From positions 434,001 through 498,000 of the forward strand of contig OY770025.1 of the NCBI GenBank assembly GCA_963669435.1: 64,000 bases of DNA, written 5' to 3'. Made by a program: the position numbers and the translations under genes. This DNA comes from CALJFL01 sp963669435. Its GTDB lineage: Bacteria > Pseudomonadota > Gammaproteobacteria > Pseudomonadales > Halieaceae. Positions 15,698-24,917 of the stretch are shown piece by piece. Below the pieces are notes generated by a model. It did not search any database. It was not told the DNA's origin and was given only the letters and a program-made list of their open reading frames with translations. Every line of letters begins with the position of its first letter. The first letter of the stretch is position 1.

Positions 15698-16522
15698 CTA
15701 AAGACTATCGCCTATCAATCGGCTGATTGTATCCCAGTCATTGTCGATCATCGGGAATGTCGCTGCCCGCCTCTCCTCTGAGCCTGGGAACTCAAGCGCG
15801 AATCCCTCAGCAATAATCTCATCGAACTGATCACTCAGCACAGTGGATTTACAATCCAGTCCAGTGACTATCGCAAGCCCCGAAGGAAAAGCAGGAACCA
15901 CCCTCACATTTAGCTCAGGCCTGTATTTGCCCAGCATCGGTATCATCCGCCAGACATCACCACAGCAGTAAAGGGTCTGTGCCTCACGGGCCGCGCTAAG
16001 CTCTGTTGGCGGATAACAATCGTGGATCAGCAGCACAGTATCAGGCTGCGCATAGGCTTCCAGATTTATCAGGTCACGGAGGGCCTGCTCGAAAATATGC
16101 AGCCCGTCGATAAAGGCCAGGGACAAGATATGCGTACCCAACTCCTCCGCGAGATTATAGCGCTCAAAGAATACATCGCTCTCAAGCGGATAGATTTTGG
16201 CCTGGGCCTGGATTGTCTTTTCGATTCTCGGCGCGGGGTCTATGCCGATCGCCCGGGTTTCCGGGAGCGCCCGGCACAGTGAGGTACCAGTCGCCACACC
16301 AATTTCCACGTAGGTTTCCGGCTTCATATTCCAATGGATTCGATTGAGGATTTGATCGTAGCGTAGACCTGGCATCAGCGCTTTGGCGCTGATCACATGC
16401 GCCCGATTGAATTGCGGTTCATGAACAATGATCCGCTCACAGATTCGCAGCGCTCCTGCCGCGTCGCCGTCCACCAGGCGTTGCTCTGCTTCTGCAATCA
16501 AAGCAGACGCGTCTATGGTCAT
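15698..16522 (-). CDS. Class I SAM-dependent methyltransferase (Methyltransf_24 type)
   Basis: A 274-residue cytoplasmic protein. A short helical, TPR-like N-terminus (LIAEAEQRLVDGDAAGALRI) precedes a Rossmann domain with motif I YVEIGVATGTSL and the acidic loop AIGIDPAPR. The post-motif FIDGLHIFEQALRDL is typical of the cephalosporin-hydroxylase/Methyltransf_24 group. LLIHDCYPP follows. The substrate is unknown; relatives often act on sugars or natural products. It is divergent from the DUF4345 gene, with a 229-bp gap in which I see no clear promoter. Confidence 0.8.
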   Translation of the reverse strand: MTIDASALIAEAEQRLVDGDAAGALRICERIIVHEPQFNRAHVISAKALMPGLRYDQILNRIHWNMKPETYVEIGVATGTSLCRALPETRAIGIDPAPRIEKTIQAQAKIYPLESDVFFERYNLAEELGTHILSLAFIDGLHIFEQALRDLINLEAYAQPDTVLLIHDCYPPTELSAAREAQTLYCCGDVWRMIPMLGKYRPELNVRVVPAFPSGLAIVTGLDCKSTVLSDQFDEIIAEGFALEFPGSEERRAATFPMIDNDWDTISRLIGDSL

Positions 16523-16751
16523 TGCAATCCATCTCCAAACATCGCAGCCCCGAGGGCGTATGTGCCAGCTTAAGCCACTGTAAGCGCGGCATTGTCTCTA
16601 AAGGCCCCGAAGCCTGCAAGTCGGACCAGCGCGGAGTTTCAGCTGAGTTTTAAACACAGGTTTCGATTCACCCAAATAATAGCGCTTACTGTAGACTGCC
16701 TAGATACAAACTGCGTATATAAGCGACCGACTCATAATTCAGGGCCACCCC

Positions 16752-17141
16752 ATGTTTGCGAAACTACTCCTGTCAATTTCTGCCATCGTCTTTGTAACCT
16801 ATGGCCTGGTCTGCTTCTTCGCCCCGGAGGTACCCGCGGGATACGCTGGCCTGGTAATGACCAACGGCGATGCCTATGCAGAGATCGGCGCGATGTACGG
16901 CGGGTTACAGACTGGTTTCGGGGTATTTTGCGCAATAGCGGCACTGCGCAACGAGTATACCCGTGCGGGACTACTGCTGCTGGCCATCTGCATTGGCACC
17001 CTGGCCCTCGGCAGGCTTTATTCTATGTTGGTGGGCGGTAATCCTGTGGGTTTTTACACCTATGGCGCTTTCACTTATGAACTGGCTACGGCCGTACTGG
17101 CTGCCGTCGCCCTGCGCATAAATAGCAGTAAAGCTGCCTGA
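16752..17141 (+). CDS. DUF4345-like small membrane protein
   Basis: A 129-residue integral membrane protein with four predicted helices (about 4-24, 45-65, 70-92, 100-122). Motifs such as FFAPEVPAGYAGL and YAEIGAMYGGLQTGFG are typical of the DUF4345 family, whose function is unknown. The gene ends eight bases before the stop of the convergent oxygenase gene, with no evident terminator between them. Confidence 0.75.
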   Translation: MFAKLLLSISAIVFVTYGLVCFFAPEVPAGYAGLVMTNGDAYAEIGAMYGGLQTGFGVFCAIAALRNEYTRAGLLLLAICIGTLALGRLYSMLVGGNPVGFYTYGAFTYELATAVLAAVALRINSSKAA

Positions 17142-17149
17142 GCGTGCTG

Positions 17150-18499
17150 CTAGGGCAGCTTGCCTTCGATGTAATCGTCAATTAACTCGTGATAACGGCG
17201 CACACGGGTTTCCTGTTTGGACAGGTAAACTCCCTTAAAGCCCCGCGAGCGAAAGCCCCGTTGCTGCGTGGCAAAAATAGCCACGTCATCCTCAATCGCT
17301 GGCCCGATCGAATCCTCTCCGTAGGTGAGCTCCGATACTGCGGCCTCCTCTCCTTCCAGTGATGTCGCCAGCGTGGCGCTATTGCCCGGGTCAAGCCCCG
17401 CGGCGATGGAAGCCGGGCTGCCGTACCACCAGTTGTCGAACAGGCACTGCTCGGGGTCGTCGGGGTGTGGCCGAGCGCGCAGGAAGTGAAAGCCGTCTGA
17501 CCAGATGGTCACAGCGAAGTTGGGAAACAGCGTGTAGTGAAATGCGTCGGTTAACTGCTCGACCGGTACCTTGTTGTAATGGCTATAACCCAGATCAGGC
17601 CCGCGCTCGCGCTTTGCCACTTGCAGCGCCTCGCGCGTAGCCTCCGGGCGACCCTTGAAATCCGCGGGATCGAGGGACCAGTAGCGCAATAACCCCGCCA
17701 GCGGCTCCTGGATATTGCCCTGCTCGTCCGTATAGCCCGCACCGTAACCCCCTTTCATGATCATGCGATTATGGCCCTCGTCAGCGAGATCGAAACGCGT
17801 TTCCTTGAAGTAGGTATTGATATCCGAACGGATGCTACTGCGGTCGTCTCCCGGTTTGGCACCCTGGTGCACGGTGGGTACATGATAGGACTCGTTGAAA
17901 TTATCCAGCACCACCTTCCAGTTGCAGGGCAACCACATGGTGTTGGCCATGGTACGTTTCCAGGTGTGCACGTCCCGCGCCTGCCAGTCGTCCCAGATCG
18001 GCCCCAGGAAGGTTTTAAGTGGTTTACACCCGGTATCCATATTCACCCAGATAAAACCGGCAAAGGTGTCACACGCCAGCTCCTGAAGATGCAGCTTGCC
18101 GCAGGGATTGCCGTCGGGAAAGTCCTCTTTGTCCGGAACAAAGCTGAGCGTCCCGTCGGGTTGAAAAGCCCAGCTGTGGTATTTGCAGACAAAGCGTCGG
18201 GGATTGGAACCCTTGGCCGCCGAGACCAACGGGTTACCACGGTGTTGGCAGACGTTATAGAACGCCTTAACGGAACCGTCTGCCTGGCGCACCATGAGAA
18301 TCTCTTCGGGACCCAGCGGCTCCATCTGCCAGTCACCCGGGTTGGGCAGCTCGGACTCCCGTCCCAGTAACAGCCAACTGCGCGTCCAGACGCCCTCCCA
18401 TTCACGACGCATGAAAGCCCGGGAGGTATAGCGGTCTCCTGGAATAGAATGACCGCGGGTTTGCTGTTCGGGCCAGGGCTTGATATCGGTAGATGTCAC
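17150..18499 (-). CDS. Rieske aromatic-ring-hydroxylating oxygenase, alpha subunit
   Basis: A 449-residue oxygenase component that would accept electrons at a Rieske 2Fe-2S centre and hydroxylate a substrate at a mononuclear iron. Rieske ligands are CQH (Cys84, His86) and CKYH (Cys105, His108). The iron-site helix has NFNESYHVPTVHQG, giving the two His ligands. GTG at 18499, with AGAAGG upstream, is preferred to the TTG seven codons earlier. No beta subunit, ferredoxin or reductase gene is adjacent, so it is probably a homo-oligomeric type using general reductases. The substrate (aromatic, sterol or quaternary amine) cannot be told from sequence alone. Confidence 0.88.
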   Translation of the reverse strand: MTSTDIKPWPEQQTRGHSIPGDRYTSRAFMRREWEGVWTRSWLLLGRESELPNPGDWQMEPLGPEEILMVRQADGSVKAFYNVCQHRGNPLVSAAKGSNPRRFVCKYHSWAFQPDGTLSFVPDKEDFPDGNPCGKLHLQELACDTFAGFIWVNMDTGCKPLKTFLGPIWDDWQARDVHTWKRTMANTMWLPCNWKVVLDNFNESYHVPTVHQGAKPGDDRSSIRSDINTYFKETRFDLADEGHNRMIMKGGYGAGYTDEQGNIQEPLAGLLRYWSLDPADFKGRPEATREALQVAKRERGPDLGYSHYNKVPVEQLTDAFHYTLFPNFAVTIWSDGFHFLRARPHPDDPEQCLFDNWWYGSPASIAAGLDPGNSATLATSLEGEEAAVSELTYGEDSIGPAIEDDVAIFATQQRGFRSRGFKGVYLSKQETRVRRYHELIDDYIEGKLP

Positions 18500-18578
18500 A
18501 AAACACCTTCTGTTTGCCAATTATTGTTGTTACGACCCACTAAAAAGTCGGGATCGCTGTCAGCGTTCCAGTGCGAGT

Positions 18579-18713
18579 GTGGCACAGGCCTACCAGCAGG
18601 GCTACCGGGATGAAGCCTCACTGACCCGGGCCATGCGCCACTTGATACACCATGAAGTCGCGGAAAGTCTGACCAGCGGACCACAAATTCTGTGGCAGGA
18701 TCAGCGCATTTGA
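18579..18713 (+). CDS. Possible 44-residue ORF or gene remnant
   Basis: GTG at 18579 opens an ORF reading VAQAYQQGYRDEASLTRAM...SGPQILWQDQRI before TGA. Its amino-acid composition looks protein-like, and the frame stays open upstream into the divergent oxygenase start. It has no clear ribosome site. It may be the surviving end of a longer gene or a small protein; I recognise no family. Confidence 0.25.
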   Translation: MAQAYQQGYRDEASLTRAMRHLIHHEVAESLTSGPQILWQDQRI

Positions 18714-18755
18714 GTAAACTGTGCTGCAAACCTGAATAATAATTGGACTGTTACC

Positions 18756-19172
18756 ATGGCTTCACAGTTTGACGCAGGCAGTTTTCTTGTCCGTTGGCTT
18801 TTCGCCGCCGCTCTGGTGTTCGGCACCTACAACCCCACCTCCTTTTCCTATACCGGGTGGGTATTTGCCGAGGGGACCGAGTTCGGCCCTATGGTGGCTA
18901 TTGTCGGCCTGGTGCTGTTGATCTGCTGGATTATATTTCTGCACGCAACCTTTCTTTCCATGGGCTGGCTGGGTATTTGCCTCGGCGGCGCTCTCTTCGC
19001 CTGTATTCTCTGGCTGTTTGTTGACCTGGGCTGGTTAAGCCTGGAGTCCACCGGCACCATTACCTGGCTGGTATTGCTGGTGCTGTCGTTGATCCTGGCC
19101 ACAGGAATGTCCTGGTCGCATATCTGGCGGCGCATGAGCGGACAGATTGACGTGGATGACGTGGAAGATTAA
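18756..19172 (+). CDS. DUF6524-like small membrane protein
   Basis: A 138-residue inner-membrane protein with four predicted helices (about 10-25, 45-65, 70-90, 100-120). SFLVRWLFAAALVFGTYNPT near the start and a short acidic tail (DVDDVED) fit the DUF6524 family. The function is unknown. It starts 43 bp after the small ORF at 18579-18713 and ends at a bidirectional hairpin shared with the convergent gene. Confidence 0.75.
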   Translation: MASQFDAGSFLVRWLFAAALVFGTYNPTSFSYTGWVFAEGTEFGPMVAIVGLVLLICWIIFLHATFLSMGWLGICLGGALFACILWLFVDLGWLSLESTGTITWLVLLVLSLILATGMSWSHIWRRMSGQIDVDDVED

Positions 19173-19180
19173 GCGGACAC

Positions 19181-19205
19181 AAAAAAGCCGCCCGCAGGCG
19201 GCTTT
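19181..19205 (-). terminator. Bidirectional terminator between convergent genes
   Basis: A perfect 9-bp stem AAAGCCGCC (19184-19192) / GGCGGCTTT (19197-19205) with a CGCA loop. The run of six T is on the minus strand, favouring termination of the secreted-protein gene at 19247; on the plus strand only three T follow. Confidence 0.85.
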
Positions 19206-19246
19206 GCAATCACTCTACTATGGACCGAATGATTATGCGTAAGGCA

Positions 19247-19582
19247 TCAGTTATCGATTGATGCTGTCTCGACAGTCTCGCCATAGGCGGGAATAGTCAT
19301 CGCCACGCCATCGCGGTCATTGATGTTGGTGTTACCCTCTTTATCGATCCAGCAAGTTACCAGCTGGCTGTCGCCTTCGCTGGGCACCGCGTGAATGCGC
19401 ATCTGGTGGCCGGCACGTGAGCGCTTGACGCCCTTGAGCTTCATGCGTGTGTCATCGCCAAATACACGAGAAATATCTGCTTTGCACTGCGCCAGTTGCT
19501 GGCTGTCCACGCTACCCGCAAAGGTAGAAGTAGAAGCGGCGGTCAGTACAAGTCCAAAAGTTGCTATGGCTAAAGTTTTCAT
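19247..19582 (-). CDS. Small secreted hypothetical protein
   Basis: A 111-residue protein with a signal peptide (MKTLAIATFGLVLTAASTSTFA). The mature part is about 88 residues with two Cys (LAQCKAD, LVTCWID) that could form one disulfide. It contains RVFGDDTRMKLKGVKRSRAG and ends acidic. I do not recognise the family. A strong terminator follows. The LysR regulator gene lies upstream in the same orientation, 125 bp away, so co-transcription is possible but uncertain. Confidence 0.7.
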   Translation of the reverse strand: MKTLAIATFGLVLTAASTSTFAGSVDSQQLAQCKADISRVFGDDTRMKLKGVKRSRAGHQMRIHAVPSEGDSQLVTCWIDKEGNTNINDRDGVAMTIPAYGETVETASIDN

Positions 19583-19707
19583 CGTTCACCCTCCCTAAAG
19601 GTTGTGAAACGATAGTAGCCCTACCCAAAAATAATCGAAATATCCAAAAGTGCTCTTGTTCGCTGCATTTTTGGGTATGCCGTGTGGCCGCCACTGTGAC
19701 AGGAGAT

Positions 19708-20598
19708 TCAGGCGCCCTGGCGGGAATCCAGTTTGTGAGCGATATCAATGAAAGCCTCGGCAATCACCTCCCGCAGGACACGCAGTCGGGCGCTGAGGCG
19801 CAGATCCTTGTGGGTCAGCACCCACATATCCGAGTGGTGATTAATGCCCGCGCCAGGAACACGCACGATTTCAGGACTGCTATAGGCCAGGAAACAAGGC
19901 ATGTAGGCCATCCCCATCTTGCAGAGCACGGCCTCGTGCAACATCACGAGATTGTCAATCGCATGACGCACGGGCCTATCGGGAAACTCGGTATCGGCTA
20001 GCCAGGTCTCCGGCTGATCACCCTGGTTCTTACCGATCCACACCACGTGAGACAGGTCCTCGGGATTGTCGGGATTGAGCAAATCACGGTGGATATAGGT
20101 GGATGCAGAGAGCGGTGACAAGTACCGCCCAATCAGGTACTCCGGCGGCTTTACACCCATGGGCATCACCCGGATAGCGATATCCGCTTCTCGACGACTC
20201 AGGTCCAGCGCATCGTTACTTGGCATGAGTTCCAACTCGATGCCCGGGTACTGTTCCGCAAAACTGGCCAGGCGTTGCATCATGAAATTGAGGCCGCCGG
20301 TCGGGGGAAAGGTAAGGCGGATCACCCCTTCAAGTTCCTGGTCGCCGCCAGTAATTTTACGCTCGGCGCCCAGAACAAGTTCTTCGACATGTTCTGCCGT
20401 TGGCAGGAACTGCTCGGCAGCGGCGGTCATTCGGTAACCGTCAGGGGTGCGGTCAAAGAGGTGAGTGCCCAACACCCGCTCCATCTCGTCGAGCCTGCGG
20501 GTTACAGTGGAATTACTCACGCCAAGCATCTGGGCGGCTCCACGCGCCGAACCTTTACGGCTCAGTGCTAGTAATATTTTGAGATCATCCCAATCCAA
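19708..20598 (-). CDS. LysR-family transcriptional regulator
   Basis: A 296-residue regulator. The N-terminal winged helix-turn-helix (about 1-60) has LLALSRKGSARGAAQMLGVS and STVTRRLDEME. A substrate-binding domain with the usual two lobes follows (about 90-290; GVIRLTFPPTGGLNFMMQ at its start). The effector is unknown. LysR genes often regulate a divergent neighbour, but here the upstream gene is the co-directional WbpM-type gene, so no target is evident in the window. Confidence 0.9.
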   Translation of the reverse strand: MDWDDLKILLALSRKGSARGAAQMLGVSNSTVTRRLDEMERVLGTHLFDRTPDGYRMTAAAEQFLPTAEHVEELVLGAERKITGGDQELEGVIRLTFPPTGGLNFMMQRLASFAEQYPGIELELMPSNDALDLSRREADIAIRVMPMGVKPPEYLIGRYLSPLSASTYIHRDLLNPDNPEDLSHVVWIGKNQGDQPETWLADTEFPDRPVRHAIDNLVMLHEAVLCKMGMAYMPCFLAYSSPEIVRVPGAGINHHSDMWVLTHKDLRLSARLRVLREVIAEAFIDIAHKLDSRQGA

Positions 20599-20687
20599 GG
20601 GCAGCTCCGTTTTGACAGCGTCACCGGGCTATCATCTGCCAAGGTTGCAAGGAGTGCAAATGGGAAAGGAGCCTAGGGCGCCTATAT

Positions 20688-22745
20688 CTACTCGGGACGA
20701 GTCCTGCCGTCGGGGAACAGTCTTTGCACATTGGATGCGCTGTCTTCGCGAGGATGCAAGCCTGCGCGCTGCCCCGCCCTGCCCTGTTTGACCCAGATCT
20801 GGTCATGGCGAATTTCGTGACCGCCGTAGCCACTGACGGCCGCATTGAAGACTTCCATAATGCCCACGCAGTCCATGTTGTCGCAGTGGTGCATAAGCTC
20901 CGCCAGGGCGCTGCGCATATCACTGTTGGTGAGGCACTCTTCTTCGGCGCGCATAATCATCGGGTGACCGGTGCCAGTGACTTCGGTACCCAAGAGCAAC
21001 TCCTCGTGGAGTTTCTCACCCGGACGCAGGCCGATAAATTCGATATCGATATGCTCACCTACCGGTGTGTCATGGTCCATCTCATAACCACTGAGTCGAA
21101 TCATGCGCCTGGCCAAATCGACGATTTTTACCGGCTCTCCCATGTCCAGTACGAACACATCGCCGCCAGTACCCATGGCGCCAGCCTGCAGCACCAGTTG
21201 GGCAGCCTCCTGGATGCTCATGAAATAGCGCGACACTTCAGGGTGAGTGACGGTCACCGGGCCACGCTTCTCGATTTGTTCGCGAAACAGGGGGACGACT
21301 GAACCCGAAGACCCGAGCACATTGCCGAAGCGGACTATGCAAAAACGTGTGCTGCCCTCTTCCTGGGACAGTCCCTGCAAAATCAGTTCGGCAAATCGCT
21401 TGGACGCCCCCATGATATTGGTGGGGCGTACGGCCTTGTCAGTAGAAACGAGTACGAAGGTCTCGACTTCAGCGCGGCGCGCCGCCTCGGCAGCGTACCA
21501 GGTACCAAAGACATTGTTGGAAACCCCCTCGGCAACATTGTACTCAACCATGGGCACGTGCTTATAAGCTGCAGCGTGATAAACGGTTTGTACCCCGAAG
21601 GTTCGATAGATTGTCTCCAGGCGTCGCTGATCCTGGACCGAGCCCAATAGCACGACCATCTCCACATGTTTATGGCCCAGGGTCGCCTGCATTTCCCGCA
21701 GGTCCCGTTCTACCTGGTAGAGCGCGAATTCGGAGTTATCCAGCAACAGTAATTCTTTAGGGCCCGACATAAGTATCTGTCGACACAGTTCGGAGCCTAT
21801 AGATCCACCTGCGCCAGTGACCATCACCACCTTGTCGGTGATACAGCGGTCCAGTAGTTCGGGGTGTGGTGGCACGGGTTCACGACCGAGCAGGTCGTCC
21901 AGGTCGATATCCTGAATCTGGTTGACGCTGGCCAGCCCTGCAACCAGTTCGTTGATCTTGGGCACGGTGCGCACATAAACCGGCAGACCGACCAGTGAAT
22001 TGATAATCTCACGGCGTCGCTCGGGAGATGCCGAGGGTATAGCCAACAGCACCTGGGTGATGTTGTGCTCGTTAATCAGGTATTCCAGTTGCTCGGGGCT
22101 CGCCACCTGCAGGCCGTTGATCACCGAGTGCTGAAGTCGCGGATCATCATCGACAAATTCCACCACGCGGTATTGGTCACCGTGATGGAGCGCGGTAAGT
22201 AACTGCCGCCCGGATTCGCCAGCACCGTAGATGATCACATTCTTGGTCATCGAACGGAGTTTGGCCTGGTAGTAGGCGCGCACAATCAGGCGCGTACCGC
22301 CAATGCTCATTAATGCCAGCACCCAGTAGATGAAGGGCATGGAGCGGGGCACGTCGGCCTGGGTGAAAAACACGCAGGCGCCCAGCACCAGGGTGGAGTA
22401 ACTTACGGCGGTGATAATCGCCCAGATGGCCTGCTGGCCCATGAAGCGAATGACTGCACGATAAAGCCCAAGGCGCAGGAAGATGACGGCACTGGCCAGC
22501 ACCGTGAAGCCGGCACACGCGATTTCGATAGGGCCCAGCGGGAAATCGGTATGGCCCCAACGCAGCGCGATGGCCAACCACATGGCACCAGCGACGAAGC
22601 ACATATCCAGAGCCAGCAGAAAGCTCTGCTTGATATTGCGCGGCAGCTCTATGAGTTTTTCCAGGGCTTCACGCAAACTTCCCATTAACATGGAGACAAA
22701 GCGTACACCCAGGGACAGGATATTTTTCGGCAAGTCTTCCCCCAC
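20688..22745 (-). CDS. wbpM: WbpM/FlaA1-type UDP-sugar 4,6-dehydratase (membrane form)
   Basis: A 685-residue protein. Four N-terminal membrane helices (about 40-140) are followed by a CoA-binding-like Rossmann domain (IIYGAGESGRQLL, about 170-290) and a short-chain dehydrogenase domain with VTGAGGSIGSELCRQIL and the active-site segment STDKAVRPTNIMGASKR. This matches WbpM-like enzymes that convert UDP-GlcNAc to the 4-keto-6-deoxy sugar feeding O-antigen or capsule initiation. The GTG start at 22745 is uncertain; an ATG about 20 codons in is also possible. It is last in an epimerase, GT4, WbpM-type cassette, the same order as the wbpV/K-wbpL-wbpM end of Pseudomonas O-antigen loci. Confidence 0.88.
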   Translation of the reverse strand: MGEDLPKNILSLGVRFVSMLMGSLREALEKLIELPRNIKQSFLLALDMCFVAGAMWLAIALRWGHTDFPLGPIEIACAGFTVLASAVIFLRLGLYRAVIRFMGQQAIWAIITAVSYSTLVLGACVFFTQADVPRSMPFIYWVLALMSIGGTRLIVRAYYQAKLRSMTKNVIIYGAGESGRQLLTALHHGDQYRVVEFVDDDPRLQHSVINGLQVASPEQLEYLINEHNITQVLLAIPSASPERRREIINSLVGLPVYVRTVPKINELVAGLASVNQIQDIDLDDLLGREPVPPHPELLDRCITDKVVMVTGAGGSIGSELCRQILMSGPKELLLLDNSEFALYQVERDLREMQATLGHKHVEMVVLLGSVQDQRRLETIYRTFGVQTVYHAAAYKHVPMVEYNVAEGVSNNVFGTWYAAEAARRAEVETFVLVSTDKAVRPTNIMGASKRFAELILQGLSQEEGSTRFCIVRFGNVLGSSGSVVPLFREQIEKRGPVTVTHPEVSRYFMSIQEAAQLVLQAGAMGTGGDVFVLDMGEPVKIVDLARRMIRLSGYEMDHDTPVGEHIDIEFIGLRPGEKLHEELLLGTEVTGTGHPMIMRAEEECLTNSDMRSALAELMHHCDNMDCVGIMEVFNAAVSGYGGHEIRHDQIWVKQGRAGQRAGLHPREDSASNVQRLFPDGRTRPE

Positions 22746-22808
22746 TCCAAGTGGTCACCAACCGGCCTGTAGGCATGTCGTTATAAGCGGCAGGTTGAAA
22801 GGGGAATA

Positions 22809-23786
22809 CTACGGTAAATGCCTTAATTTCGCCATGACCCAAAGGAGGGGAAGATAGGCGATTATTACCAAACTTAACCGCCATTCAGGCCACGCCTGCG
22901 CCGCCCAGGCCAGCGGAAACAACCACAATCCGATGACCGCAATAAGCACAAAATCCACTGCCATATGAGACTGCCACTGCCGGCTCAGTCGCTGATAGGC
23001 GTGCAAACGGTGAGCCTCAAAGATGCGCTGCCCCTTCAGCAATCGCCAGCACAAGGTCCAACTGCTATCGGTAATAAATACGGCGAGCAAGATCAGCCAG
23101 CAGGCGACGGGCAAAGCACCGGACACCTGGCCAAAAAACGCGAGCCCCGCCAGTAAAAAACCCGTCGGTATGCTGCCCGCATCACCCATGAAAAGTCGGG
23201 CCGGCGGCCAGTTCCAAACCAGGAATCCCAGGTGACTAAAGGCCAACAGCAAACAGAACAACGCGTACTGATCATCCCGACCGCCTGCGAAGCTCAGTAG
23301 CGCAGCGGCTCCGGCAGCAAAGAAACACTGCGACCCGGCGATGCCATCAATACCATCCATGAAGTTATAGAGGTTCAGGGACCACACTATGGCGAGCACC
23401 CACACTGCCGAAAGCAACATTCCAGGTGCAGCCTTGGGGGACGCTAGCCACCATACCGCAAGTACTGCCAAACCGGTGTAGCAGGCAAATCGCAGCCTGA
23501 CCGAAAGCCCCCGCAAGTCATCAACTACGCCCAGGCAAGTGAGGCTGATAGCAAGGCCCGCAAGCGACAGTAGCTGCGCCTTCCAGGCGTCGTAGAAGAT
23601 TGCCGCACAAAACATGGCAAGGATAAGTGCCAGCATAATCGGCACACCGCCTCCGTGCGGCGTCGATTGCGTATGCGAACTGCGTGCGTTGGGGTTGTCC
23701 ACGATATTGAATCGCTGGGCCAGGCGCAGGTAAAGACCACAACCCAGGGCTGACACAATGAATGCGATGACGACTGAGGCAATCAT
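22809..23786 (-). CDS. WecA/WbpL-type undecaprenyl-phosphate glycosyl-1-phosphate transferase
   Basis: A 325-residue polytopic membrane enzyme (about ten helices) of the MraY/WecA family, which transfers a sugar-1-phosphate to undecaprenyl phosphate to start O-antigen or other glycan repeat units. Family motifs are RSSHTQSTPHGGG near the start, LGVVDDLRGL (Asp-Asp), NLYNFMDGIDGIAG, ARLFMGDAGS and the late His motif EAHRLHAYQRL. Its start overlaps the epimerase stop by four bases (ATGA), so the two are translationally coupled. Position and partners make it a WbpL-like enzyme; the sugar is inferred to be an N-acetylated 6-deoxy sugar. Confidence 0.9.
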   Translation of the reverse strand: MIASVVIAFIVSALGCGLYLRLAQRFNIVDNPNARSSHTQSTPHGGGVPIMLALILAMFCAAIFYDAWKAQLLSLAGLAISLTCLGVVDDLRGLSVRLRFACYTGLAVLAVWWLASPKAAPGMLLSAVWVLAIVWSLNLYNFMDGIDGIAGSQCFFAAGAAALLSFAGGRDDQYALFCLLLAFSHLGFLVWNWPPARLFMGDAGSIPTGFLLAGLAFFGQVSGALPVACWLILLAVFITDSSWTLCWRLLKGQRIFEAHRLHAYQRLSRQWQSHMAVDFVLIAVIGLWLFPLAWAAQAWPEWRLSLVIIAYLPLLWVMAKLRHLP

Positions 23787-24748
23787 GACTTGGCAGTAAT
23801 AGCCTCTGTCGCTACTGCTTCTTCGCCCAGGGTACTCTCAAGCGTATACTGCGGCTGCCAGTCGATAGAGGCCCTAATTGCGCTGTTGTCATAACACGCA
23901 TCACCGAACAGTTTGTCGAACGTGCTCTCATCACCGCCAGCCTTTCCCGTTAGATGCCTTAAAACGTCGTAACAAGCAGCCGCAAGCCACCAGCACCACA
24001 GGGGTAACCAGACCCGCTGAGTGGTACGCCCCGATCCGCTAGCGAGAGCGTCGAAACAGCGCTGGAATGTGTATGTTTCACCATCGGTGACCAGCCAGGT
24101 TTGCACGCCCCGCAGTGGCGCCTGCGCAACGGCGAGTAACACGCCAACCAAATCGCTGCGTCCAATCATGGAGCGACTGCCAGCCGCCGGCGGGCGCGGC
24201 AAACCCCGTCGAATTCCACTCGCCAGGGCTGCGAGGTTACCGCGCGCACCTTCCCCGTAGACCAGGGGTGGGCGCAGTATGACCACGGCCATGGTGCTCT
24301 GCGCGTAAGCCAGCCTGAGACCATTCTCGGCACGCAGTTTACTTATGCTGTAGGGATCGCCGGGTTTGTGACAGTCATCTTCCAACCTTGGCGTGGCTGT
24401 GGCGAGTGCGCCCATGGCCTTCACACTGCTCAAGAAAACAAATCGCTCCACGCCGGCAGCGAGTGCCGCCTCTGCCAGGGCCAGCGTGGCGCGGTGATTA
24501 ACCCATTCATAATCAGCTTCAGGCGCACGTGTGTGAGCAATGCCGGCCAGGTGGAACACCACGTCGACGCCGTTTAACTGGGCTGGATCGATGAGTTCGG
24601 ACGCGAGGTCTACGGCCGTGGTTGAAACACTATCAGTTACCGACCCGCCACCGCGGCTAAATGCAACCACCTCGTGCCCGCCCTGCTGTAAGCGAACACA
24701 CAATTCCCGGCCGATAAATCCGGTTGCGCCGGTTACCAGGCATTTCAT
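23783..24748 (-). CDS. NAD-dependent sugar epimerase/reductase (WbpV/WbpK-like)
   Basis: A 321-residue extended SDR protein with the NAD-binding GATGFIGRELC at the N-terminus. The active-site region has FLSSVKAMG (Ser) and DPYSISKLRAEN (Tyr-x3-Lys). In this setting it would reduce or epimerise the 4-keto sugar made by the WbpM-type enzyme before transfer by the GT4 enzyme. The start at 24748 (MKCLVTG) is favoured over 24754 because the glycine motif then sits at the usual place. It is first gene of the cassette; 3' overlap with the next gene. Confidence 0.85.
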   Translation of the reverse strand: MKCLVTGATGFIGRELCVRLQQGGHEVVAFSRGGGSVTDSVSTTAVDLASELIDPAQLNGVDVVFHLAGIAHTRAPEADYEWVNHRATLALAEAALAAGVERFVFLSSVKAMGALATATPRLEDDCHKPGDPYSISKLRAENGLRLAYAQSTMAVVILRPPLVYGEGARGNLAALASGIRRGLPRPPAAGSRSMIGRSDLVGVLLAVAQAPLRGVQTWLVTDGETYTFQRCFDALASGSGRTTQRVWLPLWCWWLAAACYDVLRHLTGKAGGDESTFDKLFGDACYDNSAIRASIDWQPQYTLESTLGEEAVATEAITAKS

Positions 24749-24872
24749 GTGCAACTCACACGCAGTTTCTCTGTGTTATTACTATTTCCTGCCATCGCAC
24801 ACCGATAAGCCTGGGGCAGCTCTACATAGTGCGGTGATACTTGAGGCATTACCGAATTATCCCAAGGTGGCA

Positions 24873-24897
24873 TAAAAAAAGGGGCCGCAGCCCCTTC
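24873..24897 (-). terminator. Rho-independent terminator of comEA
   Basis: Stem AAGGGGC (24879-24885) / GCCCCTT (24890-24896) with a CGCA loop, followed on the minus strand by a run of T (plus-strand A run 24874-24880). It lies 20-45 bp past the comEA stop and insulates comEA from the glycan cassette. Confidence 0.8.
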
Positions 24898-24917
24898 ATG
24901 ATACGGATGCCGATGGG

